From positions 1,178,001 through 1,242,000 of the forward strand of contig NZ_CP108509.1 of the NCBI RefSeq assembly GCF_035917275.1: DNA of 64,000 bases, written 5' to 3'. Shown in pieces: positions 45,713 to 54,986 of this stretch; the stretch's first letter is position 1; every line of letters begins with the position of its first letter. The notes beneath the pieces are model-generated. The model saw only the letters and a program-made list of their open reading frames with translations. It had not been told where the DNA came from and did no database searches. The DNA comes from Streptomyces sp. NBC_01237 (GTDB lineage Bacteria; Actinomycetota; Actinomycetes; Streptomycetales; Streptomycetaceae). Position numbers and translations under genes: made by a program.

Positions 45713-46000
45713 GCCCTCGACACTCGTGTGCGCGACGACAACACGCCTGCGGATGCGGCGACTTCGGGTCCGGCGGCGCATGGTCGCGTTCCGCCGGCGA
45801 CGCTCGGGCTCCGCCGCCACGCCACACGGCCATGCGTCCCGCCGCCCGTTGCGCGGCCCGCCTCGCGAGCACCTCAGCGTCTCGCGCCTCCGCACATCTC
45901 GGCCCGGATCAAGCGGGGGCCGGACGAGGTCAGGGCCGGGGTCCGCCGTGTCGGCCCGTGGGCACAGTCGGTACGGAGGTACACGCAGGACGCAGTCGGT
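45713..46000. other. Intergenic region beyond repeat copy A
   Basis: No gene is seen between repeat copy A and the methyltransferase stop at 46001. Open frames on the plus strand here have no ribosome binding site or recognisable product. Confidence 0.45.
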
Positions 46001-46666
46001 TCATTGGACCACGCCGATGGCCCAGCAATGAGATACCGGCCTCGTCTCCGGCCCCGGAGCAAGCAGATTCAAGAAGACGTCCGTACTCGGTTCGGCGAAA
46101 TGCCGTGCGATCTCCCGCACCTTTCCGGACGCAATCGCCTTCTCCCACGCCTCGGTCGGGCCGATTCCCCAGGGCCACTCTGGAACGATGTCGTCCATGA
46201 CGATCGTCGCGCCCTTTCGGCACATGCGAACGAGGTTTTCGATGTCGGACCGGGCCTCGTCCAGGCTGTGCCCGCCGTCCACGAAAGCCAAATCGAAGGC
46301 AACGTCCGGGTGAAACTCCCGGTAGGTCGGCAGCGTCCTGCTCGAATCACCGATCACCAGTTCATGACGCCCGGGAAATTCTTCGTCCACAAATTCCTTG
46401 GCGCGCGGAACACATTCATGGAAGCCGATATCGAAGGACGTCACGGAAGCCCTCTTGTTCGCCCCGAGGAAAGCAAAGCTCGAAAGGCCCGCGTGAAAAC
46501 CCACCTCCGCTATCCTCTCAATGCCTTCGCCTTCGGCTATGTGCATGAGGTCAGCGATCTGATGCACGGACGACGATCCCTCGTGTATCCGGATCCCGTT
46601 CGACTGCAAACGAGAATACATCGACCGCACAATGTTTCCGGCCGCAGCTTCCAATTCCGACTTCAT
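46001..46666 (-). CDS. Class I SAM methyltransferase, CmcI/Methyltransf_24-like
   Basis: The 221-residue protein has a Rossmann SAM-binding start (RIAEVGFHAGLSSFAFL), the acidic ribose position (VTSFDIG) and AFVDGGHSLDEARSDI followed by VMDDIVPEWPWGIGPTEAW. This fits the Methyltransf_24/cephalosporin-hydroxylase-type O-methyltransferases that need a divalent metal. The ATG at 46666 has GGAGGAG upstream. It follows the FkbM methyltransferase gene but is separated by that gene's terminator hairpin. Probably it O-methylates a cluster intermediate. Confidence 0.82.
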   Translation of the reverse strand: MKSELEAAAGNIVRSMYSRLQSNGIRIHEGSSSVHQIADLMHIAEGEGIERIAEVGFHAGLSSFAFLGANKRASVTSFDIGFHECVPRAKEFVDEEFPGRHELVIGDSSRTLPTYREFHPDVAFDLAFVDGGHSLDEARSDIENLVRMCRKGATIVMDDIVPEWPWGIGPTEAWEKAIASGKVREIARHFAEPSTDVFLNLLAPGPETRPVSHCWAIGVVQ

Positions 46667-46794
46667 CAGTCATCTCCTCCAGGAGTTTCAAGGACCGACT
46701 CGTACTGTGTACAGAAATGCGCAGATTCACCGTCAAAGGGCCGTGCGGCACCGGGCAAACGCTGTTCCCGGCCGGCCATAGGGCCACCGCTGCC

Positions 46795-46834
46795 CCAAGG
46801 GCTGTCCCGAAATCCCTGGCGGGACAGCCCTTGG
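46795..46834 (-). terminator. Perfect hairpin terminator
   Basis: A perfect 14-bp stem (arms 46795-46808 and 46821-46834, 12-nt loop) begins 2 bp past the stop codon of the FkbM methyltransferase gene. It should end the transcript from that gene, so the methyltransferase at 46001 likely has its own promoter. Confidence 0.9.
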
Positions 46835-46836
46835 CG

Positions 46837-47574
46837 TCACTGCCGGCCCGGCCCGGCATCGAAGGGTCCGGCGCTCGACGACCGGAAGATGCCGTCGATC
46901 ATCAGCATCTGACCGGTCGCGTCGTCGCCGCTGTGGTTCTGCTCCAGGGCGACCACCGAGAAGCCCCGTCCGGTCAGGAAGTTCAGCACCTCGTCGAACG
47001 CCGGTGCGCCGCGGTGCATGTCGACCAGCGACAGTTCGAGTTCGAGCAGCGCCACACGGTCGAGGAGCGGCCCCGCACCCTTGAGTACGGAAAGCTCCGC
47101 CCCCTCCACGTCCAGCTTCAGGTACACCCGCTGCCCGTCGCAGCCCAACTCGTCCCACAGCGAGCGCAACGAACGCATCGGGACCAGCTCCGTGCCGGCC
47201 TCGATGTCGCCGGGCCAGACGCGGCGGTGGAGATCGGTCCGCCGGAAGACCGATGAGCCGAGCGACGTACGTGTCAGGTGCAACTGGACCTGGCCGTCCT
47301 CCGGCCCGAGCGCCGCGTTGTAGCAGTGCCAGTCGTCGTCCGACCGGGCGGCGTCGGACAGCACGTCGAACGTCGCCGACGCCGGCTCGAAGGAGATCAT
47401 CTTTCCGCGAAAACCGCACTGCCGCATCCACTTCGCGTACTGACCGCAATTCGCGCCTCCGTCGATGACCACATCGATGTCACGGAGCAGGAGACGTCGC
47501 CGCTCCTGTGAGGTCATCAGGTTCTCCGTGTACGGCGGGAGATCCCTCACCCCCTGTGGTTTCGGACGTTCCAT
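46837..47574 (-). CDS. FkbM family methyltransferase
   Basis: The 245-residue protein has the FkbM fold signature: DVVIDGGANCGQYAKWM (SAM-binding loop), ISFEPASATFDVL and LKLDVEGAELSVLKGA. This family usually O-methylates sugars or polyketide hydroxyls. The ATG at 47574 has GAGGG upstream. It is followed immediately by a strong terminator. The substrate could be the deoxysugar made by the 60-64 kb genes. Confidence 0.9.
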   Translation of the reverse strand: MERPKPQGVRDLPPYTENLMTSQERRRLLLRDIDVVIDGGANCGQYAKWMRQCGFRGKMISFEPASATFDVLSDAARSDDDWHCYNAALGPEDGQVQLHLTRTSLGSSVFRRTDLHRRVWPGDIEAGTELVPMRSLRSLWDELGCDGQRVYLKLDVEGAELSVLKGAGPLLDRVALLELELSLVDMHRGAPAFDEVLNFLTGRGFSVVALEQNHSGDDATGQMLMIDGIFRSSSAGPFDAGPGRQ

Positions 47575-47708
47575 GAGACCCTCGCAATCGCAGGATGAAT
47601 GGTGGGTACGGAACCGCCATGGAGCGTGGCCGCGCCCCCGCGGATCTTGCTGGTCCTGATGACGGTGCCCGCTCTCCGGGACTGGGTATCGCCTCGTACG
47701 AGGGCCGA

Positions 47709-49202
47709 TCATCCGCCGATGGTGGAGTATTCCAACAGGGCATCTCGGCAACGGGACATGAAGGTGTCGACCATGGATTTCTCGTGCAGATATCCGTCAT
47801 GCAGCCAGCTCATCCTCAGACCCTCGTCGTGAAACTGCGCTCTCACGTTCAGCTCAGGGGCGCCGGTATGCGTCGAGTACGTTTCCTCGAACGGCAGTCG
47901 AAGGCGTTGGAACGTGCGGTCGTCCCGCTTCTTCGGGGCCTGCCCGAAGTAATTGAAGTGGACCTGCGGGCCCCAACCCTTGTCGTCGATGTGCCGGCGC
48001 ATACGGTCCGGGTGCCCGAGCCATCGGAGAAGGCCGAAGCTGATGCCGCTGTTGGGAACGGAGCGGATAACATCGCGTACCCGTTGCATGTACGTCGCAG
48101 CGTCACATTCGCCTCGACGAGGCAGCACCACTACACCGCAAGTGGCCAGCCAGCCGACCGTGTTGAAGACCCTGGGTGGCAGGAGATGACGCCTGACAGC
48201 CTTCTCGTGGTCATCATTTCCGCTCGCTGAACCATACGTTATCGCTCTGCCGTTGTGGACGACTTTGATGCAGATATCTCGCCCTGTCAGCGATGTCACA
48301 GAATCCGCGACGGCGGCGAGGAGCAGCTCCTGTTCGGTGACTTCCAAGATCTTTGGTATCTCTTGGGCGAGGCGTGTCGCCGTATCGGCCGGGATGTCAA
48401 TGTCCTGACTGCATACCTGGCGGACCGAGTCCGCGTGGTAGTCCGGGGTCCTGGTCGGTATCCGGGTGAGATCTCCCCACGGCAGATTTAGCCAATGGTC
48501 GAGTTCGCCTTCGAGCTCGCCGGACCTGGAAAATTCCTGAATCCTGTGCGCATATTCCTCAAAAGGAACCGAGTTGGAGGTGAAATGCTTCCCGGAGGAA
48601 CGCATGGTGCACGCCGCCTGAAGATCTCGCTCCAGCAACGACAGGGAGATCCCATCCGCCACAAGGTGGTGAGCGGCCACCACAAGGTACGGAGATTCAT
48701 CCGCTCCGGGATCGACCACGGCGAAGCGTGCAAGTGTTCCGGAATCCACATTGACCATGCGGCCGACCTCTGCCGCTATCTGCGTCGCCACGGTGCGAAG
48801 CTGATCACGTGGAATCGTCCTGGCATCGAAGTGGCGAATCGGTACCGAATCCGATCGATCCACTATCCGTTGGCGCCATCCGTCATGGCGGTGCTCGAAC
48901 TGCGCCCGCAGAGCGGAGTGTGAATTCCAGATATCGTGAATGGCGCCCTCCAGTGTTCGGCGGTCGACATCGTGGGGCATTTTATAGAGTCGTGTCAATG
49001 TCCACAGGTTCGGATTCCATAGCGCCGGATGGATCACATCCAGAAACCAGGCTTGTTCGGAGGTAAGAGGAACTTCCAAGGTCTTCTCTCCATGCTCGCT
49101 CTTGTTGCGCCAAGAACAGATCGGTCCCTTGCCGCAGTACTCACTCTTCGAATGCGCCGGAAGTGTGCCTCGCTTCGCCGCCGAGACGCGTGGCCGGGCC
49201 AC
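47709..49202 (-). CDS. Condensation/epimerization-like stand-alone domain
   Basis: The protein (up to 497 residues) belongs to the condensation superfamily, with intact HHLVADG (about residues 178-184). Its C-terminal half is closer to epimerization-type domains (FNTVGWLATCGVVVLP, VHFNYFGQ, MSWLHDGYLHEK). It has no carrier or adenylation domain. The start is uncertain: GTG 49202 follows the preceding stop directly, whereas a TTG at 49079 with GGAGAG upstream begins closer to the conserved fold (LEVPLTSEQAWFL). It probably acts on a carrier-bound intermediate in trans. Confidence 0.83.
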   Translation of the reverse strand: MARPRVSAAKRGTLPAHSKSEYCGKGPICSWRNKSEHGEKTLEVPLTSEQAWFLDVIHPALWNPNLWTLTRLYKMPHDVDRRTLEGAIHDIWNSHSALRAQFEHRHDGWRQRIVDRSDSVPIRHFDARTIPRDQLRTVATQIAAEVGRMVNVDSGTLARFAVVDPGADESPYLVVAAHHLVADGISLSLLERDLQAACTMRSSGKHFTSNSVPFEEYAHRIQEFSRSGELEGELDHWLNLPWGDLTRIPTRTPDYHADSVRQVCSQDIDIPADTATRLAQEIPKILEVTEQELLLAAVADSVTSLTGRDICIKVVHNGRAITYGSASGNDDHEKAVRRHLLPPRVFNTVGWLATCGVVVLPRRGECDAATYMQRVRDVIRSVPNSGISFGLLRWLGHPDRMRRHIDDKGWGPQVHFNYFGQAPKKRDDRTFQRLRLPFEETYSTHTGAPELNVRAQFHDEGLRMSWLHDGYLHEKSMVDTFMSRCRDALLEYSTIGG

Positions 49203-50072
49203 TCAATGGCCGCTGCTCGAATAGTGCTTGATCTGGCTCCGCCACAGCCGGTGGGCGAGGAGGAGAAGAACCGGTCCCACCACTGGCGCCCCGAAGGCGA
49301 GCCAGGGACTGACGTGCAGGCCAGCGGAGTGTCCCAGCAGCACCCCGGCGGGCAGATAGGCGACAAAAGCCAGCGGCACGAGGAAGGTGAGGGCGAACTG
49401 CGTCGCCGTGGGAAAGATTCTCATCGGATAGCCACCGAAGTTGTTGAAGACACTGTCGATGAGCATGCGCAGGGACTGGGTGGACAGGGCCCGAAACGAC
49501 AGCGAAGCGATGGCGAGCTGCAATGCCCCTTCGATCATGGCGCCTCCGGCCACGGCCAGGAGCAGATAGACCACGCCGAGAAACGACCAGCCCATGTGGA
49601 GCCGGGATGCGGCGGCTCCGAGGACCACGACACCGGTCACGAGATCGCCCACGTGTTCCAGCTGGAACCGCTGGGTGAGCAGCTGTACCAGTGGACCGCC
49701 AGGACGGATCAGATAACGGTCGAAAACCCCCGTACGCAAGGCCGCGTCAATGCGGTACACCTGGCTGCACGGCACCAGCCACAGCCCGTGGGACACCAGC
49801 CGCATGCCGTACAGAAAAGCGACCTCGGCCATGGACCAGCCGTCGATGGCACCGAATCTCTCGACGACCAGCCACACGAAGACCAGCCCGACGCTCTGGA
49901 AGGCCGCTCCGCCGGCGAAGGTGAGGAGGAGATTGCTGCGGTACTGCAACTGGGCCCGGACGGCAGCGCCCATCAACAGCAAGTAGGCCCGCCACCACGG
50001 CACAGGCAGGTTTGCGACCGGTCGCGGTGGATGACATGCGGGCGAATTTCCGTCCTTTCCTGCGACTCTCAT
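49203..50072 (-). CDS. ABC-2 type permease subunit
   Basis: The 289-residue membrane protein has about six hydrophobic segments and features of the ABC-2 permease pairs (DUF990-type) in actinobacteria: ALRTGVFDRYLIRPGGPLVQ near the coupling helix and FPTATQFALTFLVPLAFVAYLPAGVLLG near the C-terminus. The ATG at 50072 has a GGGAGGG site. It pairs with the upstream permease at 50075 (2-bp gap). The ATPase that should drive it is not encoded next to it. Confidence 0.85.
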   Translation of the reverse strand: MRVAGKDGNSPACHPPRPVANLPVPWWRAYLLLMGAAVRAQLQYRSNLLLTFAGGAAFQSVGLVFVWLVVERFGAIDGWSMAEVAFLYGMRLVSHGLWLVPCSQVYRIDAALRTGVFDRYLIRPGGPLVQLLTQRFQLEHVGDLVTGVVVLGAAASRLHMGWSFLGVVYLLLAVAGGAMIEGALQLAIASLSFRALSTQSLRMLIDSVFNNFGGYPMRIFPTATQFALTFLVPLAFVAYLPAGVLLGHSAGLHVSPWLAFGAPVVGPVLLLLAHRLWRSQIKHYSSSGH

Positions 50073-50074
50073 GA

Positions 50075-50995
50075 TCACCCTCCCTGGATGACGACTTGCC
50101 TCATGGCCCGGAGCCATACGAAACGCAGTACCAGCCACAGAACTGCTACCCAGGCACACTGGACACCCAGGGCCGTCAGCGTCTCGCCCGGACCGCTGAT
50201 TTGGCCGAGGTATATGGAGAGCGGCGTGTAGATAGTGGCGTGGAACGGCAGCCATTGAATCTGCGTCGCAAGCCAGTCCGGCATGAACCACAGCGGCACC
50301 AGAGTCCCTGAGAGCAGTTGGGACACCATGCGATAGATGAAGAAGATTCCGCCGATCTCCATGGTCCAGAACGCCACCATGCTCACGGTTTCGGACAACA
50401 GGACGGTGATCAGATAGGCAGGGACCAGACTGATCAGATAGGCGCATGCCGCGCCTGCCGAGGCGGGTGGCTGCATACCGCCGATCAGTACCGCGAACGG
50501 CAGGGCTATCACCGCGAACGGCACCATGGCGAAAGTGGTTCCGACTTGGGAGAAGAACATCTGCGAGGTGAAGCTGATCGGACGGACCAGGTCGATGACC
50601 ACGCTGCCCTGTCGAATACGATCGGGAATGAGTGAGAGTCTCGACGGATTGAACAGCCAGTATTGAAGCATGGCGAGTGTTGCGTAGGCGATCTGAGTGG
50701 AGAGGGTGATCCGGCTTCCGTCGGAGCCGGCAGCCGAGCCCGAGTCCGGGAAGACCGCCGTCCATACCAGCTTGAGCAGGTAGATCTGTGTGAGAATCCC
50801 GATCAGACCGAAGAGGAAGTCCGCACGGTAGATCAGCTGCGTACGGATCTGAACTTTTATTATTCCGGCGTAGGCGATGCCCTCCTGACGCCAGGTCATG
50901 GGAGGTGCGCCCTCACCGTTCACACTGTCCTGCTTGCCGAACCGGTTTCTCGGTCGCGGTGCTGAGGAAGGAAAACCGAAGCGTGGGTTGTTCAT
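50075..50995 (-). CDS. ABC-2 type permease subunit
   Basis: The 306-residue membrane protein has about six hydrophobic segments and RIRQGSVVIDLVRPISFTSQ, the coupling-helix region shared with its partner. It is likely the other half of an exporter for the cluster product or an intermediate. The N-terminal ~30 residues before MTWRQEGIAYAGI are hydrophilic, and that internal ATG could be the real start. Normally an ATPase gene precedes such permease pairs; here the upstream gene is a molybdenum hydroxylase subunit. Confidence 0.85.
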   Translation of the reverse strand: MNNPRFGFPSSAPRPRNRFGKQDSVNGEGAPPMTWRQEGIAYAGIIKVQIRTQLIYRADFLFGLIGILTQIYLLKLVWTAVFPDSGSAAGSDGSRITLSTQIAYATLAMLQYWLFNPSRLSLIPDRIRQGSVVIDLVRPISFTSQMFFSQVGTTFAMVPFAVIALPFAVLIGGMQPPASAGAACAYLISLVPAYLITVLLSETVSMVAFWTMEIGGIFFIYRMVSQLLSGTLVPLWFMPDWLATQIQWLPFHATIYTPLSIYLGQISGPGETLTALGVQCAWVAVLWLVLRFVWLRAMRQVVIQGG

Positions 50996-51063
50996 TCGAC
51001 CCGTTCCTGATTCAAGAGGAGGACTGCGCCGTCCACGGGCACCCTCAGATAGGTGCTTGGACC

Positions 51064-51939
51064 TCAGACAGCGTTCCTTCCGGTGCTCCGGACCGCCCTG
51101 AGAACGGCACGGCGTGTCAGCACCCGTGCCAGGTGAGCCCGGTACTCGGACGGAGTGCCCCCGCAGGACATCGGCGAGGTGCCCTCGGCCGCCGCCCCGG
51201 CGGCCCGCGCCACGGCTTCCTCAGTGGCGTCCGCACCGGCCAGCGCCGCCTCGGCTGCGGCGGCCCGCAGCGGGGTGGCGCCCATATTGGCCAGCCCGAT
51301 ACGCGCCTCGGCGATACTCCCGCTCTCGCGTCGTACCGCCACGGCCACGCCGACCAAGGTGGGCGCCTGCGCCGAGGGTTGGAACTTCTCGTAGTGGAAG
51401 CCCCAGCCCTCCGCCGGTTTGGGCACCCGTATCCCGACGAGCAGTTCGTCGGCCTCCAGCGCGGTAACCAGGCGGTCGACGAAGAACTCGGCAGCCGGGA
51501 TGGTGCGCCGTCCTCGCGGGCCCTCCGCCACCATCCCGGCATTCAGCGCCAGCATCACCGGAGGCAGGTCCCCGGCCGGGTCGGCGTGGGCGGCGCTGCC
51601 GCCCACGGTTCCACGGTGGCGGACGGCGGGGTCACCGACCGTCTCCGTCGCGGAGGCCAGCAGCGGGGCATGTCGGCGGACCAACGCGTCGTGGATGACG
51701 TCGTGGTGGGTGGTCATGGCGCCGATGACAAGCGAGTCCGCCTCCTCCCGCACACCGCGAAGCCGCTGCACCCGGTTGACGTCGATGACCAACCGCGGCC
51801 GGGCGGCCCGCCGTCGCAGCATCGGCAGCAGGCTCTGGCCGCCGGCCAGGACCTTCGCCTCCTCGCCGTACTCGGCCAGCAGACGCACGGCCTCTTCGAC
51901 GCTCGTCGGGCAGGCGTAGTCGAATGCCGCGGGAATCAT
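51064..51939 (-). CDS. Molybdenum hydroxylase FAD subunit (CoxM-like)
   Basis: The 291-residue medium subunit of xanthine/aldehyde-oxidase-type enzymes has FAD-binding motifs AGGQSLLPML and RGTVGGSAAHADPAGDLPP. It passes electrons from the [2Fe-2S] subunit to FAD. The ATG at 51939 has GGAGGTG. It is the third gene in the order L, S, M on this strand, downstream of the MazG-like and methyltransferase genes. Confidence 0.92.
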   Translation of the reverse strand: MIPAAFDYACPTSVEEAVRLLAEYGEEAKVLAGGQSLLPMLRRRAARPRLVIDVNRVQRLRGVREEADSLVIGAMTTHHDVIHDALVRRHAPLLASATETVGDPAVRHRGTVGGSAAHADPAGDLPPVMLALNAGMVAEGPRGRRTIPAAEFFVDRLVTALEADELLVGIRVPKPAEGWGFHYEKFQPSAQAPTLVGVAVAVRRESGSIAEARIGLANMGATPLRAAAAEAALAGADATEEAVARAAGAAAEGTSPMSCGGTPSEYRAHLARVLTRRAVLRAVRSTGRNAV

Positions 51940-52036
51940 GCCGCACCTCCGGGTTCCCGCGAATCCCGCGTCCGGGGCGGGACGGGGAAGCCGCGCCCCG
52001 GGCCGGCATCGGCGGAGGTGCTGGGCTCCGTGGCGG

Positions 52037-52543
52037 TCACGGCCACGTCTGCTCACCTCCCGCTGCCGGTGCTGTCACGGAGTCCGGCGCGGCAGCCGCG
52101 GCGAGCACGGCCTGGACGATGTTCTGGTAGCCGGTGCAACGGCAGAGGTTGCCCCTCAGCGAGTACCGGACCTCCTCGGGACTCGGATCGGGGTTGTGCC
52201 GCAGCAGATCGCGGGCGGCCATGATCATCCCGGGAGTGCAGTAGCCGCACTGGAGGGCGTGCCGCTCGTGGAAGGACCGTTGCAGCGGATGCCACTCGCC
52301 GTCCTGTGCGAGCCCCTGGAGGGTCGTCACCTCACCGCCGTCGGCCTGGACCGCCAGGACGGAGCAGCTCTTGACGCTCGCCCCGTCCAGGTCGACGGTG
52401 CACGCCCCGCAGTTCCCTGTGTCACAGCCGATCTGGGTGCCGGTCAGGGCCGGCCGGTCCCGCAGGTAGTGGACAAGGAGGAGCCTCGGTTCCACCTCGT
52501 CCTCGTACGTCGTGCCGTCCACGTTCACCGAGATGCGATTCAT
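52037..52543 (-). CDS. Molybdenum hydroxylase [2Fe-2S] subunit (CoxS-like)
   Basis: The 168-residue small subunit carries the two cluster-binding motif sets, [11 protein letters not shown] (plant-ferredoxin-type) and CGYCTPGM with [10 protein letters not shown] (second cluster). Length and order match CoxS/CutS proteins. It relays electrons from the molybdenum centre of the large subunit to the FAD subunit. Confidence 0.94.
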   Translation of the reverse strand: MNRISVNVDGTTYEDEVEPRLLLVHYLRDRPALTGTQIGCDTGNCGACTVDLDGASVKSCSVLAVQADGGEVTTLQGLAQDGEWHPLQRSFHERHALQCGYCTPGMIMAARDLLRHNPDPSPEEVRYSLRGNLCRCTGYQNIVQAVLAAAAAPDSVTAPAAGGEQTWP

Positions 52544-52557
52544 GTCTTCCCTCTTGA

Positions 52558-52593
52558 GGACGGACGGACGGACGGGCGGACGGGCGGGCGGGC
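52558..52593. repeat. Short GGAC/GGGC tetranucleotide repeat
   Basis: About nine tandem units of GGAC or GGGC lie just upstream of the CoxS-like start codon, in the 157-bp gap after the large-subunit gene. It is simple-sequence DNA with no evident role. Confidence 0.75.
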
Positions 52594-52700
52594 CTTGTCG
52601 GTGGCGCGCGACGTGTGCCGGTTGTCCTGTGGGACCGGCGGCGATGGAGACGGCCTTCGCGCGGTCACCCGCACCCGCCCGCCGGCCGGGTATCCGCCGT

Positions 52701-54986
52701 TCAACGTGGAGACCGTCGCTCGGCGTCCGCTTCCCTGATCGCCGCCCAGACGCGGCCCGGCGTCATCGGCATGTCGATGTGCCGGACACCGAGATGGGCG
52801 AGCGCGTCGATGACGGCGTTCTGCACCGCGGGAATGGAACCGATCGTGCCCGCCTCGCCGATTCCCTTCACGCCCAGGGGATTCACATCCGTGGGGGTCT
52901 CGCCGGCCTCCAGCTCGAAGTCGGGCAGGTCGGCGGCGGCGACGGCCCCGTAGTCGGCGAGCGTCGCGTTGAGCGGGGTGCCGTCAGCGTCGTATCGCAC
53001 CTCCTCGAACAGGACCTGGGCGATACCCTGCGCGATGCCGCCGTGTCGTTGGCCCTCGGCCAGGACCGGGTTGAGGATCGGCCCCGCGTCGTCCACGGTC
53101 ACGTGCCGCAGCACCGTGACCATCCCGGTCTCGGTGTCGACCTCGACGGCCGAGAGGTGCGCGCCGAACGGAAACGTCGGCCGGTCCGAGGCGAACTCGA
53201 CATCGGCGCAGATGCTCGCCGTTCCGGTGTGGTCGGCGACCTGGCCCCAGGTCAGGAACCGGCCGGGGTCGTCCGCCACGTGCCATGTGCCGGAACCCAC
53301 GTCCAGGGTGACGTCGCTCTCGCGGACTCCGAGAAGGCCGGCGGCATGCCGCCGGGCCTGGCTCCTGACATCGGAGGCTGCCTTGTGGACCGCGGAACCG
53401 CCGAGTTGCAAGGACCGGCTCGAATAGGTGCCGACGGCCTTCGGGATGAGGTCGGTGTCCCCGTGCACGACGGTGATCCGGTCCACCGGAATGCCGAGCT
53501 CGGCCTCGACCAGCATCGCCCAGGCGGTGTGGTGGCCCTGACCCTGCGTCGAGCTGCCGGTCAGAACCGTCGCCTGCCCTTTGCCGTCCACGGTCACCTT
53601 GGCGGTCTCACCACCGCCGCCGGTCATCTCCACGTACACGGACATGCCGATGCCGAGCACCTTGACGCATCCGCTGTCCCTGCGGGCGGCCTGCTCGGCC
53701 CTGAGCCGGGGGTACGCCGCGGCGCCGAGGGCCCTGTCGAGGGCCGCCCCGTACTCACCGGAGTCGTAGCAGGCCCCCGTTGCGCTACGGAAGGGGAAGG
53801 CGTCCGCGGCGATGACGTTGCGACGGCGGACCTCGGCCGGATCCATGCCGATCTCGGCGGCGAACAGGTCGACGGCCCGCTCGATGGCGGCCGTGGCCTC
53901 GGGACGGCCCGCGCCGCGGTACTTGTTGACGGGGGTCGCGTTCGTGACGACGACCCGGTAGCCGGACTGCACATGCGGGATGTCGTACACACCGGGAGCC
54001 ATCGTGCAGGTCACGGGGGCGAGCGTGCTGGTGCGCGGGTAGGCGCCCGCGTCCTGGACGACGTCGAGGCGGTACGCCGTGATCGTGCCGTCGCGTCTGC
54101 CGCCGAGCTTGATCCGGTTGAGCTGGGCGCGGCCCTGGGTCATGGCGACGAGGTTCTCGGCGCGGCTCTCCGCCCACCGCACCGCTCTTCCCGACCGCCA
54201 CGCGGCCCAGGCGACGACGATCGCGTCCCGGTCGATGCCGATCTTCGCGCCGAACCCGCCGCCGACATCCGGGACGATCACCCGGATCGCTTCGGACGGG
54301 ATGCCCAGGGACTCGGCCAGGGTGCTCCGGCAGCGCTGGGCGTTCTGGCTGCTGTGCCACACGGTGAGCCTCGTGCCGTCGAAGACCGCCGCGGTGGCAC
54401 GGCCCTCCATGGGGACGCAGGCCACACGGTGGTTCACGATCTCCCGTTCGACGACCACGTCCGCCTCATCGAAGACGGTGTCGTCGTAGGTGTCGCGGTC
54501 CCGTTGGCCGGCCAGGTTGGTCCCGGCCTCCTCGAACAGGAGGGTTTCGTCGAGGAGCGCCTCGGCGGGGCCCACGACCGCGGGGAGCCGCCGGTACTCC
54601 ACGTCGACGAGTTCCGCGGCGTCCCGGCCGTCGTACCGCGCGTCGGTGAGCACGACCGCGACCGGCTCCCCCACGAACCGGACCTTCTCGCCGGCGAGCA
54701 GGAGCTCGGCGAAGAACCCGCCACTGTGCGCCGGACGCCCGAACGGCTGCGGTGCGGGGAGGCCGGTCAGGTCCGTGGCCGTGTAGACGGCCACCACTCC
54801 GGGGTGGGCCCGCGCCCGGGACGTGTCGATGCGGGTGATCACCGCATGCGCGACCGGGGAACGTACGAAGGTCACGTACGCCGCTCCGCGGAGCTCGGGT
54901 ACCCGCAGATCGTCGACGTAGACGCCGCCCGAGGTGAGCAGCCGCCGGTCCTCCACCCGGTTCATCCGGGTGCCGAAGGCGCTCAT
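52701..54986 (-). CDS. Molybdenum hydroxylase large subunit (xanthine/aldehyde oxidase type)
   Basis: The 761-residue molybdopterin-cytosine-dinucleotide-type subunit has VGGGFGAKIGIDRDAI, YRGAGRPEAT and the catalytic Glu context GVKGIGEAGTIG near the C-terminus. It lacks the AYXCSFR loop of CO dehydrogenase, so it hydroxylates an N-heterocycle or aldehyde with water-derived oxygen. Its start overlaps the stop of the methyltransferase at 54983. Embedded in the cluster, it may oxidise a heterocyclic or aldehyde intermediate; it may also be an unrelated passenger operon. Confidence 0.92.
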   Translation of the reverse strand: MSAFGTRMNRVEDRRLLTSGGVYVDDLRVPELRGAAYVTFVRSPVAHAVITRIDTSRARAHPGVVAVYTATDLTGLPAPQPFGRPAHSGGFFAELLLAGEKVRFVGEPVAVVLTDARYDGRDAAELVDVEYRRLPAVVGPAEALLDETLLFEEAGTNLAGQRDRDTYDDTVFDEADVVVEREIVNHRVACVPMEGRATAAVFDGTRLTVWHSSQNAQRCRSTLAESLGIPSEAIRVIVPDVGGGFGAKIGIDRDAIVVAWAAWRSGRAVRWAESRAENLVAMTQGRAQLNRIKLGGRRDGTITAYRLDVVQDAGAYPRTSTLAPVTCTMAPGVYDIPHVQSGYRVVVTNATPVNKYRGAGRPEATAAIERAVDLFAAEIGMDPAEVRRRNVIAADAFPFRSATGACYDSGEYGAALDRALGAAAYPRLRAEQAARRDSGCVKVLGIGMSVYVEMTGGGGETAKVTVDGKGQATVLTGSSTQGQGHHTAWAMLVEAELGIPVDRITVVHGDTDLIPKAVGTYSSRSLQLGGSAVHKAASDVRSQARRHAAGLLGVRESDVTLDVGSGTWHVADDPGRFLTWGQVADHTGTASICADVEFASDRPTFPFGAHLSAVEVDTETGMVTVLRHVTVDDAGPILNPVLAEGQRHGGIAQGIAQVLFEEVRYDADGTPLNATLADYGAVAAADLPDFELEAGETPTDVNPLGVKGIGEAGTIGSIPAVQNAVIDALAHLGVRHIDMPMTPGRVWAAIREADAERRSPR

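Noticed and set aside
45158..46200. Overlapping plus-strand frames around repeat copy A as novel genes
   Set aside because: No ribosome binding sites, atypical codon use and Arg/Ser/Pro-rich products. The only homology seen is to the minus-strand MazG-like gene and its promoter.
51064..54986. Carbon monoxide dehydrogenase
   Set aside because: The large subunit lacks the AYXCSFR active-site loop and has the GAGRPE context of other molybdenum hydroxylases.
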